From Chlorobiaceae bacterium (lineage in GTDB: Bacteria; Bacteroidota; Chlorobiia; Chlorobiales; Chlorobiaceae), in NCBI GenBank assembly GCA_013334965.1, contig JAAXWO010000001.1, positions 213,929-277,928 of the forward strand: DNA of 64,000 nucleotides, given 5' to 3'. Positions 1-8,863 of the stretch are shown one piece after another. The notes below the pieces were generated by a model. That model had not been told where the DNA came from, searched no databases, and was given only the letters and a program-made list of their open reading frames with translations. How positions within the stretch are numbered: position 1 is the stretch's first letter; each line of letters begins with the position of its first letter. The position numbers were made by a program, and so were the translations under genes.

Positions 1-20
1 CTGAGGGTTGTTCTATCATA

Positions 21-30
21 CAGCCTCTTT
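21..30 (+). terminator. Right arm of a terminator hairpin cut by the window edge
   Basis: The bases CAGCCTCTTT are identical to the 3' arm and U-tract of the complete hairpin at 54104-54143, a member of the GAGGCTG/CAGCCTC family found several times in this window. The left arm would lie before base 1. It probably ends a gene to the left of the window. Nothing else is recognisable in bases 1-153. Confidence 0.3.
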
Positions 31-153
31 GCCCTGGGTTGCAGCAAACCAGGGGCCGGTGTCGAATAGCTTTCGGAGATGTCGTTATGCTGAGGCAAGT
101 TACCGCCACTCATTGACAGTCATGGATCGTCGGGTATTCCTGCAGGCATTGTG

Positions 154-981
154 TTATAGCGTCATGTCAACCCCGCATGAGGAGGTCGTGCCGAGCTCCA
201 TGTTACGGCTCACAGCCAGGGTTGCGCGAAAAGCTCCCGTTCTTATTCCTGTGCCTGCCGAAACGACCGAAGGATTGGTTGCCATGCCGATCATCAGCTC
301 GATGTTGCCGGAGACAGGGAACTCCCCTGCGGCGAGAAAGCGTCCGGATCGATCCTGGCTCGTCATGGCATTGACGGTCAGCAGGGTTCCGGTAGCAAGC
401 CTGTACGAGACTCCGGTAAGCGTCGTTGCGTGCAACGGCGTGCCGGATGCGCCCATGGCGGGCGAGTTGAGGTTCATGGAGCTGATGCCGATTGTCAGGC
501 CCGGTTTCAGTTCAGCCTGCACTCCTGCGTTCACTCCTGTTGCGGATTCGTCGCCAACGCCCCTCATCCGGATCGACATACGCGAAACAGATATGCCAGC
601 ACGAAGAGAAGAGGTCACATGCCTTGCATAGCCGAATGCCGCCGTCTGCTCATCATACCCATTGGTGCCGAACCGGCTCACTCCCCCGGAAAGGGTTCCG
701 TGCCGGTCGAATGACATGAGGGGCAGGCAGAATCCTCCCGTGATCCTTACGAGGTCATTGTCGCCGTAGGGCAGGGTATACGAGATTCCTGCCATGGTTC
801 CTTCAGCCAAGGCCGTTGAGGCTGGATTGTAAAACATACCGAAAGCATCTCCGTGAACGGCGGTCATCGCTCCTGCCATGGCAAGCCCCTTCGGCTCTAC
901 CGGGTTCTGACCGAATGAGGCGTACGTCGGAGATGCGTACAGAAGGCTGCAAAGCGTGAAGAGGGTCGGGGTTTTACGCAT
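154..981 (-). CDS. PorV/FadL-like outer-membrane beta-barrel protein
   Basis: A 275-residue protein with a signal peptide of about 21 residues ending at SPTYA. The mature part has the pattern typical of PorV/UPF0164-type barrels: an early NPAS motif (residues ~52-55) after a Gly/Ala-rich stretch, then alternating amphipathic strands and an aromatic-poor C-terminal strand. No substrate can be read from the sequence. It stands alone, divergent from the lemA operon, with about 200 bp between them. Family assignment rests on overall pattern, so the barrel fold is more certain than the PorV relationship. Confidence 0.6.
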   Translation of the reverse strand: MRKTPTLFTLCSLLYASPTYASFGQNPVEPKGLAMAGAMTAVHGDAFGMFYNPASTALAEGTMAGISYTLPYGDNDLVRITGGFCLPLMSFDRHGTLSGGVSRFGTNGYDEQTAAFGYARHVTSSLRAGISVSRMSIRMRGVGDESATGVNAGVQAELKPGLTIGISSMNLNSPAMGASGTPLHATTLTGVSYRLATGTLLTVNAMTSQDRSGRFLAAGEFPVSGNIELMIGMATNPSVVSAGTGIRTGAFRATLAVSRNMELGTTSSCGVDMTL

Positions 982-1098
982 GGTCAGGGAATCGTATGGG
1001 TTGCGGATATTTTTCTGTTTACATGATTATATTACGTTGAAAATACAATTCAGTTCGCTTTGTTCCGCAGGATTTTCATTGAAACCACGTCGAATGAA

Positions 1099-1128
1099 GA
1101 GGCTGTCAGTTTTTGCTTCGGGCTGGCG
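1099..1128 (+). repeat. Degenerate copy of the GAGGCTGTC hairpin element
   Basis: The left arm GAGGCTGTC and the loop TTTTGCTTC match the terminator at 7211-7251 read on its minus strand, but the right arm has decayed to GGCTGGCG and no longer pairs well. It lies about 60 bp upstream of lemA. It looks like a relic of the dispersed terminator element, not a working terminator. Confidence 0.4.
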
Positions 1129-1182
1129 ATTGTTATATTTTTTATGGACTTTAACGGTTTTTCAAACATAGGGGAGTCAAGA

Positions 1183-1770
1183 ATGTTTCGATTCATTTCA
1201 AGGGTATTTCCTTTCCTGATCGCGCTCGTCATGCTTAACGGGTGCGGATACAACACCATGCAGCAGAACGAGGAGGCGGTCAACCGCTCGTGGGGCGATC
1301 TCGAATCCCAGCTCCAGCGCAGGGCCGATCTCGTGCCTAATCTCGTGGCCACAGTCAAGGGTGCGGCCAATTTTGAAAAAGAGACCCTTACGGCGGTGAT
1401 CGAGGCCCGGGCGAAGGCCACCTCCATCAACATTACGCCGGACAAGTTGAGCGATCCTGCCGCAATGGCGAAGTTCCAGGCGGCGCAGGGCCAGCTCTCA
1501 TCATCCTTGTCGAGGCTGCTGGTTGCTGTCGAGCGGTATCCCGAACTCAAAGCCACCCAGAATTTCCGGGATCTTCAGGTGCAGCTCGAAGGAACGGAAA
1601 ACAGGATAAGCGTGGCAAGGCAGCGCTACAACCAGGCTGTCGAGGTTTTCAATTTCTCAATTCGCCAGTTCCCGAACTCCGTGACCAACAGCGTAGCGCT
1701 CAAGCTCAAGCCGAAGGAGTATTTCAAGGCTGACGAGTCGGCCAAGGCTGTTCCTGCGGTCAAGTTCTGA
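1183..1770 (+). CDS. lemA: LemA family lipoprotein
   Basis: A 195-residue LemA protein. The start at 1183 is preferred over an in-frame ATG at 1060 because it has a GGGGAG ribosome site and gives a clean lipoprotein signal: hydrophobic residues 7-18 and the lipobox LNGC with Cys21. The family core follows, with NEEAVNRSW (~28-36) and [15 protein letters not shown] (~44-58), and then a long helical bundle. LemA proteins are membrane-anchored helical proteins of unclear role, often encoded beside TPM-domain proteins, as here. The next gene starts 11 bp after the stop, so this is the first gene of a three-gene operon. Confidence 0.88.
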   Translation: MFRFISRVFPFLIALVMLNGCGYNTMQQNEEAVNRSWGDLESQLQRRADLVPNLVATVKGAANFEKETLTAVIEARAKATSINITPDKLSDPAAMAKFQAAQGQLSSSLSRLLVAVERYPELKATQNFRDLQVQLEGTENRISVARQRYNQAVEVFNFSIRQFPNSVTNSVALKLKPKEYFKADESAKAVPAVKF

Positions 1771-1781
1771 GCGCGCCGATC

Positions 1782-2582
1782 ATGGACGCATCTTCCGGCA
1801 GAAGCCTCCGTCATCCCGGAGGCTTTTCCAGCACGCCTCGATTTATCCCGGGGCTGTTGGCCGTACTCTCGTTTCTGCTGATGCTTGCCTTGCCTGCTGT
1901 CAGCCAGGGGGCCGGCGTGCCTGCCCTTGCCGGCAGGGTCAACGATTATGCTTCGATGATATCGCCCCAGGCGAAGGCTGTCCTGGAGGGAAAGCTGAAA
2001 ACTCTCGAAGACGCCGAATCTACCCAGATCGTCATTCTCACCGTGCCGTCGCTCGAAGGTCAGCCGATCGAGGATTTTTCGATCAAGGTGGCAGAAGCAT
2101 GGAAGGTCGGTCAGAAAGGAAAGGATAACGGTATTCTGCTGATTGTGTCGAAAAACGACAGGAAGATCAGGATCGAGGTAGGTTATGGACTTGAAGGGCG
2201 GCTGACCGATCTTCAATCCGGAAGGATCATCAATGAGGTCATCCAGCCGGCGTTCAGGAGCGGCAATATCGACTCGGGATTCATCACCGGCGTAGATGCC
2301 ATCGCCGCATCGGTCAACGGCGAATACAAGGCTCCGCCAGCCAAAAAAGGGGAGCGTAACAAGCCCTCCCTTCCTCTGGTGGTGATCATTCTTATAGTGC
2401 TGTTCATTTACCTTCGCATGCAGCGGGGTGCTCATGGCGGCGGTCCGTTCATGCCTGGCGGCACCCAGGGGCCTGGCGGGTTTTTCATGGGCGGCGGAGG
2501 TTTCGGTGATTCCGGTTTCGGCGGAGGCTTCAGCGGCGGAGGCGGAGGTTTCGGTGGCGGTGGTGCTTCGGGAGACTGGTAG
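1782..2582 (+). CDS. TPM-domain (YgcG-type) membrane protein with Gly-rich tail
   Basis: A 266-residue protein. An N-terminal hydrophobic segment (~24-42) serves as signal or anchor. The periplasmic TPM domain (~45-175) includes VNDYASMIS and the NGILLIVSKNDRKIRIEVGYGLEG block. It is followed by a membrane segment (~196-211) and a tail of about 45 residues that is almost only Gly, Phe and Ser and ends SGDW. This is the architecture of YgcG proteins, which accompany LemA. TPM domains have been linked to phosphatase activity and photosystem repair in plants; the role here is unknown. Confidence 0.85.
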   Translation: MDASSGRSLRHPGGFSSTPRFIPGLLAVLSFLLMLALPAVSQGAGVPALAGRVNDYASMISPQAKAVLEGKLKTLEDAESTQIVILTVPSLEGQPIEDFSIKVAEAWKVGQKGKDNGILLIVSKNDRKIRIEVGYGLEGRLTDLQSGRIINEVIQPAFRSGNIDSGFITGVDAIAASVNGEYKAPPAKKGERNKPSLPLVVIILIVLFIYLRMQRGAHGGGPFMPGGTQGPGGFFMGGGGFGDSGFGGGFSGGGGGFGGGGASGDW

Positions 2583-2613
2583 GCGCAGGTTTCATGAGAT
2601 TACGAATAAAGGT

Positions 2614-3252
2614 ATGAAAGACACCGTTGAGAAATTCCTGACCGCCGCGGATCGGCTGGCTATCGAAAATCGCGTGAAAAGCGCCGAATCGCGCACATCA
2701 GGTGAAATCGTTGTGATGGCGGTTTCGTCGAGCAGTTCCTATCCTGCTGCCACGCTTGCCGGCAGCGGGGCATGTTCGTTGATCCTGGCCATTATTGCAA
2801 CCCATTTTCTGGCGAACGATACCCTTTGGCTTTTTCTCACCATTTTTGCCCCGTCGTTCATTGCCATGCATGAACTTTTCAAGCGACTCCCCTTCCTTAA
2901 AAGGATATTCACCAGCAGGCGAACCATGAATGAGGAGGTCGAGGAGGCCGCCATCAAGGCATTTTACCTCAGAAAGGTGCACGAGACCAGGGATCGCACC
3001 GGCATTCTGATCTATATCTCCCTTTTTGAGCACAGCGTGCGCGTGCTTGGCGATACGGGCATAGATTCGAAGGTCGGCACGCATCTCTGGAAAGAGGCGG
3101 TTGACACGATCACGGAAGGTATCCGCAAGGGGCGCCAGGGTGAGGCTATCTGCACTGCTGTCGACCGATGCGGCGAATTGCTGCAACTTCACTTTCCTCG
3201 AAAGGCTGATGACCTGAACGAACTGGGCGATGCCATGATCATCGGTCATTGA
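2614..3252 (+). CDS. Second TPM-domain protein, membrane-associated
   Basis: A 212-residue protein starting at MKDTVEKFL. The start at 2614 is chosen because the longer in-frame version runs into the preceding gene's Gly-rich coding region in another frame. It carries a TPM domain of the short type: SAESRTSGEIVVM early, GILIYISLFEHSVRVLGDTGI in the middle, and the conserved W-EAVDTI segment. Two hydrophobic stretches lie between (~49-83). It ends the lemA-TPM-TPM operon, 31 bp after the previous stop. The ~180 bp that follow before gcvT show no gene. Confidence 0.8.
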   Translation: MKDTVEKFLTAADRLAIENRVKSAESRTSGEIVVMAVSSSSSYPAATLAGSGACSLILAIIATHFLANDTLWLFLTIFAPSFIAMHELFKRLPFLKRIFTSRRTMNEEVEEAAIKAFYLRKVHETRDRTGILIYISLFEHSVRVLGDTGIDSKVGTHLWKEAVDTITEGIRKGRQGEAICTAVDRCGELLQLHFPRKADDLNELGDAMIIGH

Positions 3253-3431
3253 CGATGTCTGAATCATTAGCCAAAGTAACGGGAAATACTTATTCTATAA
3301 GTCAGTATGCTTCATCGGCTTTGTCTGGGGGATTATATTCAAGGCCGGTGCAAAAAGAGTTTTGATCTTTACGTTGAAATGCTTTTTTACAAGGCGTTCC
3401 ATCCATTCATCCAATTCATCCAGGGAGATCA

Positions 3432-4529
3432 ATGAAAAAAACAGCGCTCTGTTCGTGGCATGAGCAAGCCGGTGCGAAAATGATCGATTTCGGCGGTTTC
3501 CTGATGCCGGTGCAGTATTCGGGCATCATCTCCGAGCACAAGGCTGTCCGCGAAGCGGCGGGTCTTTTCGATGTTTCACACATGGGGAATTTCTATGTCA
3601 GGGGTCAGCGCGCCGCAGAATTTCTCCAGTACCTCACGACCAACGACATTGACAAGGTCAGGGAAGGACAGGCTCAGTATAACCTCATGCTCTATCCTGA
3701 CGGGGGAGTCGTCGACGATCTGATCATCTACAAGGTCAGCGCCGACACCTTTTTCCTTATCGTCAACGCAAGCAACTGCGAAAAGGATTATGCCTGGATC
3801 AGCGACCATATCGGAGCTTTTGACGGTGTAACGCTCGAGGACCATACCGGAAGCCTCTCGCTGATCGCATTGCAGGGGCCGAAATCCATGGAGATCCTCG
3901 ATCGGGTGTTCCCCGCATCCGGGATTCGCAGCCTGCGCTCTTTTCATTTTCTCTCGCTCCCGTATGAAGGCGCTGAAATCATGGTGGCCCGGACCGGATA
4001 TACCGGTGAAGCAGGAGTCGAGATCTGCCTGCCCAACGAACATGCGCTTGCTCTCTGGACTTCCCTGATGGACGCGGGCAAGGATTATGGCATCCAGCCT
4101 ATCGGACTGGGCGCCCGCGATACACTGAGGCTTGAGATGGGATACTCCCTCTATGGTCACGAGATCGAGAAGGATGTCAATCCACTCGAAGCCCGGCTGA
4201 AATGGGTCGTGAAGATGGACAAGCACAATTTCATCGGCAAGCAGGCCTGCCAGCAGGTGGAGATCGACCCGAGACGTGGCGTCGTCGGCTTCAGCCTTGA
4301 AGGCCGGGCATTGCCTCGCCAGCATTTCAGGGTCTACAACAGCGATCACCAGGAGATAGGATACGTCTGCAGCGGCACGATTTCTCCCACGCTCCAGGAG
4401 CCGATCGGGACGGCAAGCCTTCTCTATGACTATATCGAAACGGGAACCCCGATCTTTGTCGAAATTCGCGGCACGTTTCAGCCGGGTTCGGTCCGTCGGC
4501 TTCCGTTCGTTCATGCCGACAGGCCCTGA
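3432..4529 (+). CDS. gcvT: Aminomethyltransferase, glycine cleavage T protein
   Basis: A 365-residue protein of normal GcvT length. It transfers the aminomethyl-derived methylene group from the H-protein lipoyl arm to tetrahydrofolate, releasing ammonia. Visible family marks are FDVSHMG (46-52), the folate-site [10 protein letters not shown] with Asp95/Asp96, [13 protein letters not shown] (~186-198) and [14 protein letters not shown] (~226-239). A GGGAG ribosome site sits 6 bp before the ATG. The other glycine-cleavage genes are not in the window. The ftsK start follows 14 bp after the stop, so the two may be cotranscribed. Confidence 0.95.
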   Translation: MKKTALCSWHEQAGAKMIDFGGFLMPVQYSGIISEHKAVREAAGLFDVSHMGNFYVRGQRAAEFLQYLTTNDIDKVREGQAQYNLMLYPDGGVVDDLIIYKVSADTFFLIVNASNCEKDYAWISDHIGAFDGVTLEDHTGSLSLIALQGPKSMEILDRVFPASGIRSLRSFHFLSLPYEGAEIMVARTGYTGEAGVEICLPNEHALALWTSLMDAGKDYGIQPIGLGARDTLRLEMGYSLYGHEIEKDVNPLEARLKWVVKMDKHNFIGKQACQQVEIDPRRGVVGFSLEGRALPRQHFRVYNSDHQEIGYVCSGTISPTLQEPIGTASLLYDYIETGTPIFVEIRGTFQPGSVRRLPFVHADRP

Positions 4530-4543
4530 CCGGAAAAAGCGCT

Positions 4544-7006
4544 ATGTCCCTGTTGAAACAAATGGCGAACATGAAGGCTTTCCGCAGGGATAGTCTCGTC
4601 ATCGAAACGGGCGGCATTGTCCTGATGCTCGTCGCCCTGTTTTTCATGGTCGCGCTGTTCAACTTCCACGCAGAAGACGAAATCTATATCGTAAGCCTGC
4701 CCTGGCATGAAGTGTTCAGCGAAGGGGCCAAGGCGATCGCGGCGGTCATCCATAACCCGTTGGGGCTTTTCGGGGCCAGGATCTCGGTGTTTTTCATCAG
4801 GGTTCTCCTCGGTTATCCTTCGGGAATGCTGTTTCTGGGCTTTCTGGTATTGGGATGGCATCTGTTCCGGATGAAATCCCTCAGGCCCGCCCTTGTATTT
4901 CTTCTCTATTCCCTCCTGATTGCGCTTGACCTGTCGGCAATGTTCGGCCTTTCGACAGCTTCCTTCGGAGATGTGATGTCCGGAGCCACAGGGCGGATGA
5001 TGGCATCGTTCCTGTCGACCGTGATCGGGTATGCCGGAGCCTGGGCCCTGACATCCATTCTCGGCATCGCCCTGACGTTCTACATGGGCCGAAACCTGTT
5101 TTCGCAGATCATCTCGAGCCTTACGTCGTTTTCGGGCAGGGTTTCGGCAACCCTTGAGGCCAGGAAGGCGGAGCGGGTGAGACGGCAGAACGAAAAACTG
5201 GAACGGCAGGCGATGAAACAGGCGGCAAAAATGGCTGCTGCCCAGGAAAAGGAGCGAAAGAAGAGTGCGGCCAGGGGAGCGGATGTCCCTGCCGAAAAGA
5301 CTGCTCCGCGGCCGGTTGCCGTTGAGCCGGTCGAACCTGAGCCTGAACCGGCAAAGGTTTCCGAGCCTCCGCTCTTAACTGAACCTGTCCTGGCGCGGGT
5401 TGATGATTCGGAAGGGGATGATCTGGCAGAGCTGCCGGTCGATCTGGGCGATGGACCGGAAATGATCATCAAGCAGGGGTTTCACGAACAGGAGGCCGAC
5501 CTTGACGCGAGGCGGCTGAAGGTAAAGACCCGGGACAGGGTGCCCTATCGCTTTCCTTCCATCGATCTTCTGCAGAAGCCCAAGGATGACGATGAACGCT
5601 ACGACGAACGTCATCTTGCCGACAGCAAGAACCGCCTGCTCGAAAAACTGAACATCTACAAGATCGACGTCGTAAAGATCTCCACAACTGTCGGTCCGAG
5701 GGTAACCCTGTTCGAACTTGAACTGGCTCCGGACGTGAAGATCAGCCGGGTCAAGTCGCTCGAAAACGACCTTGCCATGGCCCTGGCCGCACGCGGCATC
5801 AGGATTATCGCTCCCATTCCGGGCAAGAATGCCGTAGGGGTGGAGATTCCGAACAGCAAACCGAAGACGGTGCTGATGCGCTCGGTGCTGCAGGTCGAGA
5901 AGTTCAAGAACAATACCATGGCCCTGCCGATCGCCCTCGGCAAGAACATCTCGAACGAAGTGCTGATCGAAGACCTGGCCACCATGCCCCACCTGCTGAT
6001 CGCAGGGGCGACCGGGGCCGGCAAATCGGTCGCCATCAACGTGATCCTGACCAGTCTCCTTTATGCCAGGCGTCCTGACGAGGTGAAGTTCGTACTGGTA
6101 GATCCAAAGAGGGTCGAACTCTCCCAATATTCGCGGTTGAAGAACCACTTCCTCCCGAAAATTCCGGGACTCGACGACCAGATCATCGTGACTGATCCCC
6201 AGAAGGCGGTCTCCGCCCTGAGGTCTGTGGTCAGGGAGATGGAACGACGCTATGAGATGCTCGAAAAGTCCGGCGTGCGCAACATCAAGGAGTTCAACAG
6301 CAAACTGCCTGACGAGGCGATGTACTACCTCGTCGTTGTCATCGACGAGCTGGCCGATCTCATGATAACCGCAGGCAGGGAGGTAGAGGAGCCGATCACG
6401 AGGCTCGCCCAGATGGCGAGGGCCGTAGGCATCCACCTGATCGTGGCTACGCAGCGTCCGTCAGTCGATATCATCACAGGTATCATCAAGGCGAACTTCC
6501 CGTCGAGGATTGCCTTCCAGGTGGCCAGCAAGGTCGATTCCAGGACGATTCTCGACATCTCAGGAGCGGACCAGCTTCTCGGTAACGGCGACATGCTGTT
6601 CCAGTCGGCCTCCATGCCGAAACCGAGCCGCGTACAGTGCCCGTTCGTCTCTTCGTCGGAAGTCGATGCGATCACCACCTTCATCGGCTCCCAGCCATCC
6701 CAGAAGGAGGCCTGCTTTCTTCCGATGCCGCCGGACTCGGGCAACGGTTCCTCCTCAGGCGGGGGACAGGACAGGGACGGGCGCGACAGCATGTTTGAAG
6801 AGGCCGCCAGGCTGATCGTCATGCATCAGCAGGCGAGCGTGTCGCTTCTCCAGCGTCGCCTCAGGCTTGGCTTCAGCCGCGCAGGACGCATCATGGACCA
6901 GTTGGAGTACAGCGGGATCGTGAGCGCAGGGGACGGAAGCAAGCCCAGGGAGGTGCTCGTCAAGAGCGAGGATTCACTGGAGCTGTTGCTGAGAAACCTG
7001 GATTAA
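4544..7006 (+). CDS. ftsK: DNA translocase FtsK/SpoIIIE
   Basis: An 820-residue septal DNA pump that resolves chromosome termini at division. The N-terminal ~190 residues contain about four membrane helices. A charged, Ala/Pro/Glu-rich linker (~200-310) follows, then the alpha/beta motor domain with Walker A GATGAGKS near residue 488 and Walker B VVIDELADLM near 600. The C-terminal gamma winged helix (~750-815, with QRRLRLGFSRAGRIMDQLE) reads polar DNA motifs. The linker is short compared with E. coli FtsK but usual for this phylum. It is followed by the heptamer array and a convergent terminator. Confidence 0.95.
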   Translation: MSLLKQMANMKAFRRDSLVIETGGIVLMLVALFFMVALFNFHAEDEIYIVSLPWHEVFSEGAKAIAAVIHNPLGLFGARISVFFIRVLLGYPSGMLFLGFLVLGWHLFRMKSLRPALVFLLYSLLIALDLSAMFGLSTASFGDVMSGATGRMMASFLSTVIGYAGAWALTSILGIALTFYMGRNLFSQIISSLTSFSGRVSATLEARKAERVRRQNEKLERQAMKQAAKMAAAQEKERKKSAARGADVPAEKTAPRPVAVEPVEPEPEPAKVSEPPLLTEPVLARVDDSEGDDLAELPVDLGDGPEMIIKQGFHEQEADLDARRLKVKTRDRVPYRFPSIDLLQKPKDDDERYDERHLADSKNRLLEKLNIYKIDVVKISTTVGPRVTLFELELAPDVKISRVKSLENDLAMALAARGIRIIAPIPGKNAVGVEIPNSKPKTVLMRSVLQVEKFKNNTMALPIALGKNISNEVLIEDLATMPHLLIAGATGAGKSVAINVILTSLLYARRPDEVKFVLVDPKRVELSQYSRLKNHFLPKIPGLDDQIIVTDPQKAVSALRSVVREMERRYEMLEKSGVRNIKEFNSKLPDEAMYYLVVVIDELADLMITAGREVEEPITRLAQMARAVGIHLIVATQRPSVDIITGIIKANFPSRIAFQVASKVDSRTILDISGADQLLGNGDMLFQSASMPKPSRVQCPFVSSSEVDAITTFIGSQPSQKEACFLPMPPDSGNGSSSGGGQDRDGRDSMFEEAARLIVMHQQASVSLLQRRLRLGFSRAGRIMDQLEYSGIVSAGDGSKPREVLVKSEDSLELLLRNLD

Positions 7007-7021
7007 GAGTGACGACGTGAG

Positions 7022-7196
7022 GCGTAACGCGTAACGCGTTACGGGTCACTTGTCACGCGTCACGCGTTACGGGTCACGCGTTACGGGTCACGCGTTACGG
7101 GTCACGCGTTACGGGTCACGCGTTACGGGTCACGGGTCACGGGTCACGGGTCACGGGTCACGGGTCACGGGTCACGGGTCACGCGTCACTTGTCAC
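7022..7196. repeat. Array of 25 in-phase heptamers, NNGTNAC
   Basis: Exactly 175 bp made of 25 heptamers with no phase slip. Five unit types occur: GGGTCAC, GCGTTAC, GCGTAAC, GCGTCAC and TTGTCAC. From 7064 to 7133 GCGTTAC and GGGTCAC alternate strictly, giving a 14-bp period. From 7127 GGGTCAC repeats eight times in a row. All variation falls at three of the seven positions. The array lies between the end of ftsK and the nfu terminator. An open frame runs through it on the plus strand, but its translation is only a low-complexity repeat and I do not call it a gene. Confidence 0.95.
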
Positions 7197-7210
7197 GGCT
7201 TGAACAGAAC

Positions 7211-7251
7211 AAAAAAAGAGGCTGTCCCGGAAGCAAAACCGAGACAGCCTC
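7211..7251 (-). terminator. Rho-independent terminator of nfu
   Basis: On the minus strand a 13-bp stem, GAGGCTGTCTCGG against CCGGGACAGCCTC with one G-U pair and an 8-nt loop, is followed by seven U. It lies 36 bp beyond the nfu stop codon. Stem and loop closely resemble the pyrH terminator at 13909-13949. Confidence 0.9.
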
Positions 7252-7287
7252 ATGCTGATAAGTAGCGATGCCGTTGGAAAGCGGTGC

Positions 7288-7539
7288 TCAGACCGATTCA
7301 ACCCTGGTGATTTCCGGAATGGCTTTCTTGATGGCCTGTTCGACGCCGGCGCGGAGAGTCAGCGTGCTCATGGGGCATGAACCGCAGGCGCCGAGAAGCT
7401 TGACGTCCACCTGCATTTCCTTGGTGATGCCGATAAGCTGGCAGTCTCCGCCATCGACCTGAAGATAGGGACGGACGGTTTCGAGAGCGGCGATGACCCT
7501 ATCGTAAAGTGGGTCGCTGTTTGGCAGGTAATCCTTCAT
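7288..7539 (-). CDS. NifU C-terminal-like iron-sulfur scaffold (Nfu)
   Basis: An 83-residue protein consisting only of the Nfu domain. It has VRPYLQVDGGDC (23-34) and the GACGSCPMST motif with Cys52 and Cys55, which in this family bind a transferable 4Fe-4S cluster between two subunits. It lacks the IscU-like and ferredoxin-like parts of full NifU. It lies just downstream of mrp on the same strand with about 97 bp between them. Both gene families act in iron-sulfur cluster delivery, which fits a shared role. It ends in the terminator at 7211-7251. Confidence 0.9.
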   Translation of the reverse strand: MKDYLPNSDPLYDRVIAALETVRPYLQVDGGDCQLIGITKEMQVDVKLLGACGSCPMSTLTLRAGVEQAIKKAIPEITRVESV

Positions 7540-7636
7540 GGTACTTGTTGCTGTGCGTTAATGGTTGTGTTGGGGGCGCAGTCGGCTCCAGACCTAATAT
7601 CACTCACCCCTGATAAAAAAACAAAATGATTTAACG

Positions 7637-8776
7637 TCAGTTGCTGTCGCATGCGGCGTTCCGTATCGACACCTGCCTGGCAATTTCACCTGCGACCAGC
7701 TTTGCCGCAGCCGAAGTCGGCGCGTCCGGATTGCTGATGATGAAGGGCTTTCCGGTATCCCCGCCTTCACGGATTGAACTGCTGATCGGTATGGCGCCGA
7801 GGAACGGAAGCGCGTTGGCTTTCGCAAACTTTTCCCCTCCCTGACGTCCGAAAATATAGTCGCGGGTGCCGTCCGGAAGTTCATACCAGCTCATGTTCTC
7901 GACGACGCCAAGTATTGGTACCTCTACCTTCCTGAACATGGTGACCGCCTTTGAGACGTCGGCGAGGGCAACGTCCTGGGGAGTGGTCACGATGACCGCT
8001 CCGGTAAGGGCCAGGGCCTGTACAAGGGTGAGCTGTATGTCGCCGGTACCGGGAGGAAGGTCGAAAATCAGGTAGTCGAGCTCCTGCCAGTCCACATCGG
8101 TGATGAGCTGCCTGATGGCGCTGGAAGCCATCGGTCCCCTCCATATCAGTGCGGTTTCGCTGTCGACGAGAAATCCGATCGACATCAGCTTGACGCCGTA
8201 CTTCTCGATCGGGATAAGTTTGTTATCCAGAAGTTCGGGTTTTGTGTCCAGCAAGCCGAACATGGTCGGTATGCTCGGGCCGTAAAGGTCTGCATCGATC
8301 AGTCCGACCTTCGCTCCTGTCGCGGCAAGGCTGACGGCAAGGTTGACGGAAACTGTCGATTTGCCGACGCCGCCCTTTCCTGACGCGACGGCTATGATGT
8401 TCTTCACGTTTTCGAGTTCGATCTTCCGGGGCGCGCCATGTCCGCCGTGAGCCTCGTGATTGTGGCCGTGACCGCCATGTCCGTGTCCTCCGTTCTTGCC
8501 GTGATGGCTGCAGGACGAGGTCACCTTGGAGTCCATGGTCACCTCAACTGTAGCGGCTTCAGGCACTGCAGCCCTTACTGCGTCGATGCATGACTGTTTG
8601 ATCGACTCTTTCATCGGGCAGGCGGGGGTCGTGAGCACTACGGTGAACGACACGTTGTCGGCATCGTCGATCGCGATATTCTCGATCATGCCGAGGGTTA
8701 TGAGGTCCCTGCCGAGGTCTGGCTCCATGACGGTGGCCAGGGCCGAGATGATCTGTGATTCCTGTATTGAAGACAT
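7637..8776 (-). CDS. mrp: Mrp/NBP35-family P-loop ATPase with His-rich linker
   Basis: A 379-residue protein of the Mrp/ApbC iron-sulfur carrier family. An N-terminal DUF59 (MIP18-like) domain (~5-85) carries TTPACPMKESI. A linker at ~90-114 is very rich in His and Gly. The ParA-like ATPase domain follows, with the deviant Walker A SGKGGVGKST (132-141), IDADLYGPSIP and FDLPPGTGDIQLT. The CxxC pair usually found after ENMS in cluster-binding members is absent: the segment reads ENMSWYELPDGTRDYIFG. The His-rich linker could bind metal, which is inference. It is upstream of nfu on the same strand. Confidence 0.92.
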   Translation of the reverse strand: MSSIQESQIISALATVMEPDLGRDLITLGMIENIAIDDADNVSFTVVLTTPACPMKESIKQSCIDAVRAAVPEAATVEVTMDSKVTSSCSHHGKNGGHGHGGHGHNHEAHGGHGAPRKIELENVKNIIAVASGKGGVGKSTVSVNLAVSLAATGAKVGLIDADLYGPSIPTMFGLLDTKPELLDNKLIPIEKYGVKLMSIGFLVDSETALIWRGPMASSAIRQLITDVDWQELDYLIFDLPPGTGDIQLTLVQALALTGAVIVTTPQDVALADVSKAVTMFRKVEVPILGVVENMSWYELPDGTRDYIFGRQGGEKFAKANALPFLGAIPISSSIREGGDTGKPFIISNPDAPTSAAAKLVAGEIARQVSIRNAACDSN

Positions 8777-8863
8777 AGGGAAATTACAAATGATGAATTA
8801 TGAGTGATGAATGTTTCGGGTTTCTGCAAACAACAAATTCATGAACCCTCAAGGTTCCCTTGT

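Noticed and set aside
3576-4514. Antisense frame of 312 codons over gcvT
   Set aside because: A shadow frame: gcvT is certain by its motifs, and long antisense frames are frequent in GC-rich genes. The same holds for the long frames opposite ftsK, ligA and the LsrF-like aldolase.
7022-7196. The heptamer array as a CRISPR or an iteron origin
   Set aside because: There are no spacers, so it is not a CRISPR. No replication initiator gene or plasmid context is present, and 7-bp units are too short for typical iterons.
7050-7265. A 71-codon reading frame through the heptamer array
   Set aside because: Its translation is a low-complexity repeat caused by the 7-bp period, without ribosome site or family resemblance. 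The array is a DNA repeat and not a gene.
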